Positions 23,601 through 34,424 are shown, counted from the first letter of the stretch. The stretch is 64,000 bases of DNA from Turritopsis dohrnii (GCA_027922465.2 BQMF02000027.1:372001-436000); one strand, 5' to 3'. A program made the numbers and translations. The notes: generated from the letters alone by a model not told the origin.

Positions 23601-26600
23601 TATATGATCCTCAGTAGACACGAAAATAATCCAAGAAACGTGTTGAAGTAAAAAAACAAATATGACATGATATGATACGCTCGTCTAAAACATCAACAAC
23701 AAACTTTTCTCTTAGTTTCCTTTTTTCCATTTTGTGTCACTTGATTGAATTTAAATGCATTGCTATCCCAGCGGGCACATTTGTTAAAGAATCTCTGCGA
23801 AGGAGAGAAGAAGCATTTCTAAAGAAATACGCGCCGTATTTCAATAAAAATGCTCTTCATCGCAGTGATTTATTGAAGATTTTGCCCATTGGGATTTTGT
23901 TTGTTGCACCAGTATTATTCATAATAATCATAGTCAAAAGAAAAAAGCACAGGCATTCTATGAACTTTCTCGAAAAAGACTCTAAAAGTACTAAAAAAGT
24001 ACCCTAGTGTACCGAATAATCGGGGGGTCTGGAATAATCAGGGGGGTTGGAAATTTTTCCAAATACTAATAATAGGGGGGGGGGGGGGGGGGGGGGGGGG
24101 GGTATAGTAAAAATGACAATTTTTTATCTAAATAAGTAAGGTAATCAAGAAAGTATTAGTATATTGTCAAGTACAGGTACATGACGTTTTAGCATCCCAG
24201 TGTGTTTTCCCTTTTAAAGCTTCAACTTCCAACAAATACTGTTCTTTGCACTCTTTAACTTTCAAGCCTAATTCTCGTCGTTCGCTTAAAGAATATTTTT
24301 CGTAGTTACCCTTATTTCCAAATATATGTGACATGATGTTCTCTCTTTGATATCTTCTTGTTTTTAAACTTCTTGTGTTGGTTGAAGAGTTAGGCACAAG
24401 TTAAATAATGTAATTAAGTATACAGAAAATTGTCAAAAAAAAAAAAAAATTTTTCAAAAATTAATAATCGGGGTGGGACGATTATTCGGTACACTAGAGT
24501 GTTAAAAAACAAGTTTTTGTCTCTCGGCACCTTCGCTGCAATGTTTACATTTATATCATCCTTCAAGTGGACTGTGTCTGAGCGAATCCCATAACAATAA
24601 GGTCCATTTCAAAGAAATGTATGCTGATATATTTGGGATTACATTTCCAAAGAATTCACTCATATCACCATGTTGTTTGTAAGATGTTGTCCTTGACAGT
24701 TCACATATAATTTTATTTTTTTTTTTTTTGTTGTTTTTTAAAAGAGAACCAATTGTAAACAGAAAAATTATCAATACCAAAACAATGTTGATATTATAAT
24801 TAGGTTCATGTCATAAGACTTTCGATACCATTAACATAGTACATAGTAACATAGTACCTATCGGGGATAATTTCGTCGGGGAAAAGTGACGAAATTTTTG
24901 CTTCGTGACAATATTTTCCCCGACGAAAAATTTTTCCTAACAAGGTATTTAATTTTAATAATAAAACCAAAAAAAAAAACATATCAAAGATGATGATCAC
25001 AACACATTAAAGATGGATCTCCAACATTAAAGATAGCCCAACATGAAATCACAGATTTACAACACGAGAAACGCTATAATTCAATGCATACCTGTTATCA
25101 ACAGCTAATGACTTCTCATCAAGAAGGAAAAATTTAGAAGCCATGATTCGTTGTGTAATCATCATTAAAATAGTGATAAGGGCAGTTGGCCTAAACAAAA
25201 GTCATCTTTGTAGATTTCTTTTGAAAAGGGGATCATTGGTTGCTAGGAAAAAGATTATGCTCAAATTGAGTGAAAATTACACAAGACGAAGAGCATTATT
25301 ATTGAAATTGTGTGTATATCTCTATTTCCTTTGCAGAGATTTTTTAACAAATGTGGCGGCTGAGCACATACCAATATATGATGATCAAATCGGTAACAAG
25401 AGAACGTTCCCATCGTTTGATTGGAATGACAAGCTGTGTGATGAAAATTATGAAAAACAAGAAAGCCACAATGAATAATAATATAAATCCTAAAGACAAG
25501 CAAATAAATAAACAAATAAATAAACAAAGCATTCCTGAGAAACAAACAATTTCTTCTTAAATAAACATTTTTTGCTTACCCCATGCTGTGTAAGCAATTT
25601 GAAAGCCAGCAAACTTCATACTTGCAACCTGCAAAAATAAAAATAAATAATAATTAAGATTCATCTAAAAAAATTTGACATTTTTTCAAGTGTGTATGAT
25701 TAACATGCAAATCAGAATACCACAGACTGACCATTAGAGAAACTGCATTATCTCCAGTTCCCTGTGTATTCCGAAAAGTTTTCGGAAGAAACGAGCGATC
25801 TCCTCTTCTTAAACGGATAATATGACGTCTGTACCAAGCCAATGAATTGGAAATAACAATGACACTAAAGATGCCTGCTGTAACGCCACCAATCCACCAC
25901 GAAGCTGAAACAGAAATCTTTAATCTAATTTTTAGATGTACTTAGAATTCAGCAAAAGTTCAACCAGGGACGATCGCTAACGCTAATTAAGAAGACATTT
26001 CCCAGTAGGCTAAATCGTCAAAATGTCACTGTGACGGAGAACATTTTTAGTGAAATTGTATGTAGATTTCTATAGAAATGCACTCCTTCGAAGAGATATT
26101 TTAATAAATGTGCCGGCTGGGTTAGGTTGTTGAAAAGTTTAATTGGATCTATTGAATTTTCTCACGTCAGTTGACGGGCGTACCTGCAACGGCATTCACG
26201 ATGTCGTCAATCAAACTTGCCGGCACGCTCGTTCTTGCAGAAATATTCTTGATTAAATCACCAGTGAATATTTTTTTCCAATATTTTGCGAATAATACAT
26301 AACCAGTTGAGATTAATAAGACGCATAACTAAAAACCATAGTAGCTAATGTCAAACAAAGACTTTTTTAGTATTTCCGTCAAGAAAAATCTGTACGCATA
26401 CATACCATATAAAGAACTAACACAGCGACAACAATAGATGCCAACATGCGTGTGGAATACTTGAATTCTGCAAAAAATACGAGATAAGATTTTCACACAG
26501 AAACATTCCGGACAAATGGTGGAAAAAAACGAATAATTTGCATATGGAACATAAGTATTCATTATCAAGTATGGCCATGATTAAGCACTCATAGGAGCTA

Positions 26601-29600
26601 AATCAAGTACGTGTGTGGTCATGGTCAACCTTTCTACCTTTCTTCTTTGTGTAGATCTTCGATTTGATAAGTTGCTTTAACTTATATGTTCCGAAATCGT
26701 TACCATCTACGCAATCTGTATCTTCCCTATAAAAGAAGGAACTTTTTCAAATATTGTTCTTGAGTGCTTCAAATGCAGAACACTCATCATGTGGGAAAAC
26801 AGGCTAAAATTGAGCCTATGTTTTAAATTCAGATGGAACCTCCTTACAGTGGAACCTCCTTAAAGCGGGCATCCTCTAAAACGGCAAATCTTTAGAAACT
26901 ACAAATCACAATCATCATTTTTTATAAGAATACGCTTTATAAAAATTTTCAAGATGAGATTGGCTAAAACGTTAAGAACGCCTTAAGAATATTGCCTTCT
27001 TAAGTTTTAGAGAGCTCGAAATTTATTTTGTCAGAATTTATTTTGTTTTATATGTAGGTGCTATATTTTTGTAATTATCGATGTAAAAACTCTCTCTCGT
27101 GGCTCTCCTCCATTGCTGTTTTGTTGCCTTTTGAGCTTTATCTTTTGTTTCTGGGCACGAAAAGTTAGGTATATATTCGGATGATTTTGTCTAAAAAGTT
27201 AAGAATATTCATCATGAAACGAAAAAACACCATTCTTATAAAAAAAAAAAAGCGTGTAATGAATTGTGGCTCAATTTAGGAAATAGAAGATTTTGAATAC
27301 TTCAAAACATTTCACGACAGTTTGTCCATAAGATGGATATGCGATTCTGAATTTGACGTCCAATTTTCATTATTTGGCCAAGAAAGGGAATTTGGACCTT
27401 ATATTGTTTGCTTAATCATGACATATTGAGTACTATTTCCAATTACACTCAAATCAATTCTTTACTTCAAAACTTAAAATAAAAAAGTATTTCTTTTTAA
27501 ATGAGGCGAGAAAGATCTTGGAGTATTACCGCATCAACGGAATATAATACAATATAAACTGAACGTTCTTTACTTTGGTTGTAATCTTAGCAAGTCTTTC
27601 ACATGTAAATACATGTATTCCCTCTTGAAATCTGTGTCATCATGTCGTAACCAATTCGTTATCTAAAAAAGAAAACTTAAAATTTGATTGGTCAAAACAA
27701 AACAATGGAAATAGAATAAAATTCATCACGTGATTAGCATACCTTGACACGCTCAAATAGTCGTTTGTTTCTCCTCAAAGCCAAAGTTCCAAAGAAGGTG
27801 ATAGTGAACTTAATCATCAACAGTATCAAACAGATGTATAATGGCCAATCGTATAACATGTTGATTATTCCATACTTCTAAAAACGTGAGCACAACTCAA
27901 GTGAGCAAAATCGTCAAAAAGTCACTACGAAGAAGAGAATTTTCAATGAAATTGTGTGTGCATTTCTATAGAAATTCACTCCTTCACAGTGTTTTTTTTA
28001 CAAATATACACACTTGGTTACCTTTCACCCTTTTACCAGGTGAAGCAGTACGAAGGTAGAAAAAAATTCAATGATGATATTATATGCCGTGCTGAGTTGG
28101 ATCTATGATCAGTACAATTCAGATCGGACCGACAAAGCGAACAAGATAACGTCACGGCCTTATAGTGACGAGCCGAATATTTCTAGTGCATGTGTTTTAA
28201 AAAAGGCATGATTTTACATAAAGACAAAGATGTTGATAAATAAATGAATGAATGGTCCATGACGTAATGTTAATACCCTTCCATATCCACTTTCTTCCCA
28301 GGCTTCCCAACACGTTTTTATATTCAGAGCTGTTCGAGCAAGTTCCATCGTTAACCTTCAAAATAATATCATAATGACAACTTAGTACTCAAGCCACCGA
28401 AACTCGAAAGAAGGTTGATGACATTCCAGCGAATGGAAACGAAATTCGTTATTTACTTGGAGATCTACTTTTACATTTAAATTGACAAAATTGAATTACC
28501 ATAACAACGCCAGGAAAAATCCAATTAAACTTCCAATGACTCTGTTTTTCATGTTTTGACAGACAAAGAATGGATATGCTACTTGTGAGATGAGTATAGC
28601 ACATGCAACTTTGACGAAGACTAAAAGAAAGTGAGCTTTTATTTGATAGAAATCAAAACTGGAACAACAAAGTCACTTAGACAATGCAGAATAATTTTAT
28701 CTCCTCATTGCTTGATTTCCATGTTTAACCTAACCCAGCCGGCACATTTCTTAAAAAATCTTTGCAAAGGAGTGCATTTCTAAAGAAAAAATGCTCTCCA
28801 TCGCAGTGACTTTTGGACGATTTTGGCCATTGGCTAGAGGCAGCCAAACATCCAGGGTCGTGTGTTCCTTCATGGACGCAAAGAAGATAATTTTTTATAT
28901 AATTAATCGTTCCTGGAATGTTATACCACAATGGAATGCTTTAATTACCAGCTTTGGGATTACTTTCAGCATTTTTATAATTAGCTGTGAGAATGTCTGT
29001 TTTGCACCTTGGAGATTATTGTTTCAGTTTAGCTGTGAGAATGTCTGTTTTGCACCTTGGAGATTATTGTTTCAGTTTAATGCGCCATGGAACCATTTTT
29101 AATGATTTTTTTCGCATTGCATTTTGGTAGTTGTATTATGTATGTATTTCCGCGATCAATCCATTATGATTTCGAGGTTCGGAGGGAATTTCAGTGTTAG
29201 CTAATTTTTTCCTAAGCCACATTTCACTGATATGGGGTTGTGGTATGTACCTTGAAGTGCGATCTCTGTGTGATACTCCACTCTGATGCACTTATTAAAC
29301 AGCGCATAGCACTTTAGAGCTGTATTGAAATTTCAAAATACTTACCCTGTCTGTGGCATAGATTTAAAATTTACTGTGATGTAAAAGTATTAGTACGCAT
29401 GCGTTGTTTGTGAAGATCGCCGAAATAATTGGCATTTGATTGTTTTTTGATTCGTACATGCGAACAAAATTATTTATACCCGACATACTGAAATTTCAAA
29501 CCCGCTTCGGTTAAGAACGGCGATCGTGTAAACAGAGTCTTAGCGTATTTCCCAGAATTGACACACGAACTAATGAAAGACAACTTAGAACACAGTAGAT

Positions 29601-30063
29601 TTTTCGAGATGGAATTGTCTTATTTCAGCTTTATACTTGAATCCAACTTTGTTACCAGGATCCTTGCCTTAGAAGATGTTCTAGAATTGAATTTCATCGT
29701 ATGCATTATTTTTAATTGATAAATAAATAAACAAGCAAAAACATAAATAAATAAACAAATAAATACTTGAAACAAACGACGGTAGTTCTGCTATTTTTGC
29801 ACTTATCCGATCGCCAAATAATTTTTCATATTTCGATATCAAAACCAGAAGACATTGCTGAACAGTTAAACAAAATGCAGCTGCTGTGCCCCACCGATTC
29901 TCATAACTGTCCAGCATGTTAAGAGGGCTGCAACAAAACAACATATGCATAGTCGTGATATTTCAATTTTTTTTATTTTCCGAAAAACAGAATGAAGTTT
30001 ACCTACATTACTATACCAGGACGACCGTTACAACACCACAACCAACGTTTCTTTCTCCGATGG
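20661..30063 (-). CDS. STRA6: STRA6-like retinol transporter/receptor, N-terminus not located
   Basis: Sixteen minus-strand exons with matching phases: 30063-30007, 29927-29767, 28620-28500, 28355-28277, 27877-27743, 27662-27574, 26726-26638, 26467-26406, 26328-26184, 25904-25732, 25628-25580, 25489-25372, 25190-25092, 23684-23521, 23072-22938, 20995-20661; 669 residues. STRA6 landmarks: NGRPGIV before PLNMLDS; YRRHIIRLRRGDRSFLP; MKFAGFQIAYTAW; SLAVDNRRAYH; LLRI; STLPRTLEEKDPG; YFAYMGYILLEHQHANPV; and near the C-terminus RTRWWLFIMLHQNNSLLKYR. About nine hydrophobic helices. In vertebrates STRA6 takes up retinol from RBP4 at the plasma membrane and binds calmodulin; the ligand here is unknown. 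The missing part should be the extracellular N-terminus and TM1 (about 55 residues). The last intron contains a Harbinger-like element; other introns hold MITEs. STRA6 versus STRA6L is unresolved. Confidence 0.88.
21047..21167. repeat. CCCAGY foldback MITE, copy 3
   Basis: In the last STRA6-like intron, about 50 bp from the final exon's acceptor. Left end degenerate (ATCCTTCCGGCAAACTTG), right end TTTTTGCCCGCTGAG. Confidence 0.75.
21639..22544 (+). mobile_element. Harbinger-like deletion derivative
   Basis: Inverted ends AGGCCGCTTTCCACT (from 21639) and AGTGGAAAGCGGCC (to 22544), each bordered by TTAA. The sub-terminal sequences GTTTTGTTCGACGAC and GTTGTCGAACAAAAC also pair. Contains the start of a PIF/Harbinger transposase (21759-22001) and a direct duplication of about 45 bp (near 22120 and 22265, TGCGGTTCAGCTCACATTGA). 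The flanks allow a TAA (Harbinger-like) or TTAA duplication. Sits in an intron of the STRA6-like gene in the opposite orientation. Confidence 0.82.
21759..22001 (+). pseudogene. N-terminal fragment of Harbinger-type transposase
   Basis: ATG at 21759 opens MAAAVNRRRI and, after one in-frame TAA at about 21840, the same frame continues as ARFWVREIFRRRKTEGEYHT, LVKETVLFDQEYFFKMFRM and TQVKLKFL before a stop. This is the recognisable N-terminus of animal Harbinger transposases (WVR-x-IF-x-R-K-x-x-GEYHxLVxE-x-L-x-D-x-EYFF-x-x-x-RM). The catalytic DDE domain is deleted. Confidence 0.8.
22733..22802. repeat. CCCAGGGTCTCTTG palindrome, copy 1
   Basis: ACCTCGTACCCAGGGTTTCTTG pairs with AAGAAATCCTGGGTATGAAG across a short loop containing the family's core near CGTATATTG. 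Confidence 0.75.
23323..23382. repeat. CCCAGY MITE fragment, copy 4
   Basis: Right half only: AAGTGCTCTTCATCGCAG to TTTTGTCCACTGGG. Confidence 0.65.
23765..23895. repeat. CCCAGY foldback MITE, copy 5
   Basis: Full copy, ATCCCAGCGGGCACATTTGT to TTTTGCCCATTGGGAT, just upstream (gene sense) of STRA6-like exon 23684-23521. Confidence 0.85.
24004..24497. mobile_element. CTAGTGTACCGAATAATCGG foldback element with G28 tract
   Basis: Left end CTAGTGTACCGAATAATCGG and right end CGATTATTCGGTACACTAG are inverted. Just inside are GGGGGG-rich repeats of AATAATCGGGG and a run of 28 G (24075-24102). A 76-codon minus-strand frame (24397-24167) has no known motif. Lies in a STRA6-like intron. Confidence 0.75.
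24868..24936. repeat. Short palindrome
   Basis: TTTCGTCGGGGAAAAGTG pairs with ATTTTCCCCGACGAAA around a loop of about 25 bases. Also intronic in the STRA6-like gene. Confidence 0.6.
25268..25363. repeat. CCCAGY MITE fragment, copy 6
   Basis: Partial copy (GACGAAGAGCATTATTATTG to AACAAATGTGGCGGCTGAG) that ends only about eight bases from the donor of STRA6-like exon 25489-25372, so it nearly abuts the splice site. Confidence 0.65.
26000..26121. repeat. CCCAGY foldback MITE, copy 7
   Basis: TCCCAGTAGGCTAAATCGTC to AATGTGCCGGCTGGG; intronic in the STRA6-like gene. Confidence 0.8.
26845..26910 (+). repeat. Pogo/Tigger-type terminal sequence
   Basis: CAGTGGAACCTCCTTAAAGC is a typical end of pogo-like elements, followed by ATCCTCTAAAACGGC. 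A partial second copy (TGGAACCTCC) precedes it. No transposase or matching second end seen nearby. Confidence 0.55.
27896..28017. repeat. CCCAGY foldback MITE, copy 8
   Basis: Left end GTGAGCAAAATCGTC, right end AAATATACACACTTGG; starts about 20 bp from the acceptor of STRA6-like exon 27877-27743. Confidence 0.75.
28734..28832. repeat. CCCAGY foldback MITE, copy 9
   Basis: CCCAGCCGGCACATTTCTT to GATTTTGGCCATTGG; internally shortened to about 100 bp. Confidence 0.8.
28981..29076 (+). repeat. Perfect 48-bp tandem duplication
   Basis: The unit TTAGCTGTGAGAATGTCTGT...TTTCAGT occurs twice head to tail without differences, indicating a very recent duplication. It lies in a STRA6-like intron. Confidence 0.9.
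29268..29325 (+). repeat. SINE fragment
   Basis: TGATACTCCACTCTGATGCA and AACAGCGCATAGCAC resemble the tRNA-unrelated body of the SINE at 35517-35765. Confidence 0.5.
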
Positions 30064-30434
30064 CTAAAACTTACACAAACTTGGAAAATTACCTAGAAAG
30101 AAAACAAACAAACAAAAAATATGAAACAATCTTTTCTTCTATTCACTAGAGAGTTTAAGACACTTTAATGAGACCAATTATGATGTAGGTAAAATAACAA
30201 ACAAATTTTCCTGGAAATTCCAGGAAGAGTTTGTTTACAAAGGAAGTCTTGATAATAATTTTTGTCATTTGGAAAATTTTGGAAGTTAATTACGTCATTA
30301 GTGAACATTCAGGTTTGACGCACAAAGGTTTTGAAGCAACCTCGTTCCCAAACCTGAAGCCCTGGGAAGGAAGTTTGGTTTTGAAGGTTTTGAAGTTGTG
30401 TTGAAAGGAAATCTTAGAAAATCATTGAAAAATT

Positions 30435-30541
30435 TATTGAAAAATCACTGCGGAGGAGTACATTTCCACAGAATTACACACAGTATTTCAATGAAAATGC
30501 TCTTCCTCGCATTGACTTTTTGACATTTTTGCCGACTGGGA
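30435..30541. repeat. CCCAGY foldback MITE, copy 10
   Basis: Left end lost; reads TTGAAAAATCACTGCGGAGG to TTTTTGCCGACTGGGAT. Confidence 0.75.
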
Positions 30542-30599
30542 TATCTGTAGCGATTGCATTTTAATCATTCTACACATATATACTTTCCAGTTTCCGCAA

Positions 30600-30686
30600 A
30601 GGCAATGAATCGAGTGGGAACTTGAACCCATCATCTCTTTCTTGCCATGCGATAGCTCGACCCACTACGCAATCGTCTTCTCTTGT
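30600..30686 (-). repeat. tRNA-derived sequence (SINE-like)
   Basis: On the minus strand GCGTAGTGGGTCGAGCTATC resembles a tRNA A box and GATGGGTTCAAGTTCCCAC a B box with its T-arm stem. An acceptor stem could not be formed convincingly, so it is more likely a SINE head or tRNA pseudogene than a working tRNA gene. Confidence 0.5.
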
Positions 30687-31102
30687 ATCTGGAAAATTCG
30701 TGGATTATTTTCTCGTTGCTAACCTAATTGTTCAATACCAGTACACTTGAACTCATGTGTCTAAAATCTGCACATTTGTCCATACGGACTTCGTTTTAAT
30801 GCATTGCATTGGTGATTATTTATTTATTTATTTATTTAACGAATAAAAGTTTTTGGAGTGAAAATCACAGTAGAAAAACTCAAGAAATTATCAACATAGT
30901 AACGAGGTTGCCATGGACAACTGCGTGTGGATAAGAGGCTGATAGAGGTCCTTCTAGTAAGATTATAAGTCTATTAAATATGGGGCACTAGGTTGGAGCC
31001 GAATATTATAATGTCCCTGTTCTGTCATAAACCATTAAAATTAAAACGTTTCAACGTTTCGACTGCCTAACTTACGAATGAATGAAAAAATGATGGATCT
31101 TA

Positions 31103-31167
31103 CTGCGCATGCTTGCATTATCCAGAATATCAATGCAGTAGTATTGTTGTCTTGACATATTTCGTCC
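31103..31167 (-). other. Possible N-terminal exon of the STRA6-like gene
   Basis: After TTTCTTTCAG on the minus strand, the frame FQTDEICQDNNTTALIFWIM runs to a GTAAGA donor. An N-glycosylation site followed by a hydrophobic start would suit the extracellular N-terminus and TM1, but the donor phase (0) does not match the phase needed by exon 30063-30007, so another exon would be required. Confidence 0.2.
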
Positions 31168-31295
31168 GTTTGAAAACTGAAAGAAAGATCTGAAAATGAA
31201 CCGGAAGATCAGTTTCTTTGAAGATAATGAACCATCATAAGGTCGAGAAAAAAGTATGTCAGAGCCAATCATTTTTTACTTTGTTTGAGCGCTTT

Positions 31296-31459
31296 CAGAG
31301 GCGTAGCCAGAGGTCAGTCAAAATTTGTGGAGGAGAGTTAAGTCGTTTAGAGTATAAAAGGCAAGCGTGCAAGTAACCTAATCGACACTTAAGACTGAAA
31401 AGAAATATGGCAATGTTGGACTCCTCCACTTTTTTTGACTGACCCTGAATACGCCTCTG
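31296..31459. mobile_element. hAT-like MITE, 164 bp, in dispersed repeat D
   Basis: Ends CAGAGGCGTAGCCAGAGG and CAGGGTCAGT/GAATACGCCTCTG are inverted; GCTTT flanks both sides (31291-31295, 31460-31464). The uninterrupted paralogous sequence is at 19575-19605. A one-ended relative is at about 51655 (CAGGCGTATTCAGGGTCAGT). Confidence 0.88.
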
Positions 31460-31598
31460 GCTTTATTAATAATAAACAGCTGCTCGCTCCCAAACCATTT
31501 CTCAATTGTTCTATTTCTACTGACATCAGCATAGTGCAACCCTCAGCTCTATATATAACAGTTCATTATCTTTAAGTGTCTTTACATTCATAAGAAGG

Positions 31599-32340
31599 TT
31601 AAGCTTGGTTCCCACCGTGCGATAAAAACCTATTTTATCGCCAAATTGGCGATAAATCAAAATTTGTCGCCGAAATGGCGATAACGATGTTTTGGTGTGA
31701 ATGCTCAGGCGACAGAAAATTATCGCAGATTTAAGGCGATAGTAAATTATCGCCAATTTTTGAGGCGATAGAAAATTATCGTATTATGAAATCAAAATCA
31801 AAATACGACAATTTTCTATCGCAAACATCTGGGGATAATTTAGAATGAATGAAGTTTGGGAAGAAAACAAATTCATAGCATTGGAATGGGTCTCGAATAG
31901 CGTTGTAAAGCTGCTCGGAATTTTGAACAGAGGTTTGTACGTGAAGATGGAGCCATTCAAAAACCACGAAAGGCTGTCAGAAGTTGTTAAAACTTATCCT
32001 TTTTCTCATCCCCCTTTTTTTTCTTTCTTCAATGAAGATCTTGTGGACCCAAAACGTCGTTTTTGCTTTTGATTTTGTCGGCGCCTTTTACAACGGCGAA
32101 TAGCCAATGTCAAAGATGCAAGTAGAAGAACACGACGTCTGCATGCCATCTTTTGTTTGTATGAAAGAATTTTGATTTGACGATAAAATCATTTTTGGTG
32201 AGAACGGGTTGGCGATAATTTTTGTCAAGGCGATTCATGAATTTATCGGGCGATAAGAAAATGTCGCCTGAAAATTATCGTGACGATAGTGGCAATTTCT
32301 GTCGCCAAAAATCCGTCGCCCGGTGGGAACCAAGCTTTAA
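31599..32340. mobile_element. Harbinger-like non-autonomous element
   Basis: Ends AAGCTTGGTTCCCACCGTGC and CCGGTGGGAACCAAGCTT, with TTA/TAA-rich flanks (TTA duplication possible). The sub-terminal regions are full of GGCGATAAAAT/ATCGCC motifs on both sides. A 75-codon plus-strand frame at 31845 (MNEVWEENKFIALEWVSNS) has no recognised family. Confidence 0.75.
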
Positions 32341-32477
32341 AATATCCAAAAGTGCCTATAAGAAGGATATGATATTTAAGCCAAGAAGATCTGCAATACA
32401 GCAAACTTTACATTAATGTAGCATTTTGTCATGAATTTTATCTAATTTAGCTAAGATGGTGATGTTTACACTGGCGC

Positions 32478-32936
32478 TCACGTGACCTTAAACGAACATT
32501 GAACGCTCTGAGGATAGAAGACAATGTCATACCAGACTGCTGGGAAAAATTTTTGAAGGCTGGAAAAACTAGTTAGTCCACTCAGGGTGGTCGTACGCTC
32601 TGCTGTTTCTTCGATCAAACATGGTAACGTGGAGTTAAAAAAATCCATCAATTTTTCTTTCTCAATACCAGTCCTGTTTTGAACTTCATCATAGTGTAAG
32701 TTTTTCAATTGTGTGACAATATCTTTAGGATTGGTAATGGTGACGAAACCAAAATCCAAAACGAGTCTGGCAAAAACCATGAACTTTTCAAGTGAATACA
32801 TTATCCAAACTGAAAAAGAAGTGACACTTGAGGAGTTTACTTTATCCAGACTGAAAGGAACTAGCCTCGGAAGTTCGTCCTTCAGACCGGCAAAGAGAAG
32901 CAGCAGTACTTGCAGAAATTGAAGGAAGATAGACAC
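32478..32936 (-). other. Open frame of 152 codons, unidentified
   Basis: Long for this AT-rich sequence and more GC-rich than its neighbours. Reads LQFLQVLLLLFAGLKDELPR, then a region with FGFVTITNPKDIVTQLKNLH, and ends SFKVT. No start context or splice partners could be fixed. Could be a fragment of a transposon protein or a decayed exon. Confidence 0.3.
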
Positions 32937-33394
32937 TCGTTTTCAAACTGTAATGGCTACTGATGTGAAGTCTTGTGGTTGTGTGAAACCAAAGTACCCA
33001 CAATCCTTGAATTCGTAATTCTGTAAACTCGAAATCAAACAACGATTTGCCGTGTGCGCTTAAGTTGACTGTTCATGGTAGAATAGCTTGGAACCCACCT
33101 TTTCTTTACACCAATAAAAAAACTAAAATGTGTATCTGGCTGTTTCAATCACATAATGCTTCCAAATTTTGAAAAAAACAACATAGTTAAGGTTTTTACA
33201 TCTTATTATAGCCTTTCTTTCTTTTTAATAATAAAAGTACATAATCACAGTTCTATGTGAAAAGAAGCTCCTTTGCAATGAGAAGGTTAAGCAAACACCC
33301 TCCATCGCAATGCTGTTATAAAACACTATAGCGCGCTATTATCGCCATTATGTTTCGTCGTTATAATCCATATTTTGTTTATTATAATGACTGA

Positions 33395-33518
33395 CCCCAG
33401 CCGGCACATTTGCTAAAAAATCTCTGCGAAGGAGTGCATTTCTATATAAATATGCACACAATTTCAATTAAAATTCTCTCCGTCACAGCGACTTTTTGGC
33501 GATTTTGCCGACTGGGAT
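33395..33518. repeat. CCCAGY foldback MITE, copy 11
   Basis: CCCCAGCCGGCACATTTGC to GATTTTGCCGACTGGGAT, full length. Confidence 0.85.
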
Positions 33519-33550
33519 ATTGACTTTGTTATGGAGAAAATATTTTTGAT

Positions 33551-34038
33551 ACCGTAATGCTTCAATTAGACGCCCGGGGCGTTTATTAAATTTTTTGAAT
33601 TTTTAGGGGGGCGTCTATTCGAGGGGGGGGCGTTTAAAAGAGGGGGGCGTCTATTGAATGTTTGTGAAACTTCTTTTTCGTAAATATAAACTAAATATAA
33701 ACATCGATAAAAAATATACAAAATTAATCTTCAAGATCATCGTCAATAAAGACAAAGTTTCCAACTGTTAGTTTAAAATTTAAAAAGAAAGGCGTCTATC
33801 GCAAATTTCCATATTTTTATACAAAATGAAAACATTGAGGCTGAAACAATGCAATGTAGTAGTTCTACATGCCTTAATTAGTGTGTCTCTAATAAACGCC
33901 CCTCTCTAAAGAGGGGCGTCTATTCGAGGGGGCGTCTAATAGAGGGAGGCGTTTATTTAAAAATCTCCTGAAAAGGGGGGGCGTCTATTCGAGGGGGGCG
34001 TTTAAAAGAAGGAGGGCGTTTAATCGATGCATTACGGT
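33551..34038. mobile_element. ACCGTAATGC foldback element with GGGCGTCTATT repeats
   Basis: Left end ACCGTAATGCTTCAATTAGA, right end (reverse complement) ACCGTAATGCATCGATTAAA. Inside each end are several head-to-tail copies of GGGGGGCGTCTATTCGAG and GGCGTTTAAAAGAGG. Relatives are at 42579 and 50874. Confidence 0.8.
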
Positions 34039-34314
34039 AAAACCCAAGGAGCGATCTGAAAGTATTTAAGTTCGACTATCCGTGGACATATTTCCCGTGA
34101 CATATTTCGAGTATCTCGCATAATGTCACACATTTCCTACGACATCATAAAGAAAGTTGCATGCGACTGTCGAATGTTGCATGTATCTGTCGAAGCGCAA
34201 TCAAAAGAGGGGTTGCTCAGAGGACTCTGTCCTGCTCAGTCTTTTTGTCATCACATCCAGTTGACAAATGATTGTGGACGCATAAATACTGCATACTGAC
34301 AAGTTAGAGCAATG

Positions 34315-34417
34315 TAGTACCCACTGCGATAAAGAGCTTTTTTATTGAAACTGTGTGTATGCTTGTATAGGAAATGCACTCCTTCGCAGTGAATTTTCAG
34401 CAAATTCGTCTACTGGG
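34315..34417. repeat. CCCAGY MITE, copy 12
   Basis: Left end missing; CACTGCGATAAAGAGC to AATTCGTCTACTGGG. Confidence 0.75.
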
Positions 34418-34424
34418 TAAGTAT

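Noticed and set aside
28722..28931. Extra STRA6-like exon between 29767 and 28620
   Set aside because: The flanking exons already join in phase to give a sensible helix, no donor fits, and half of the frame is MITE sequence.
30600..30686. Functional tRNA gene on the minus strand
   Set aside because: A and B boxes are present but no seven-pair acceptor stem or clear anticodon arm could be drawn; SINE-like origin is more likely.
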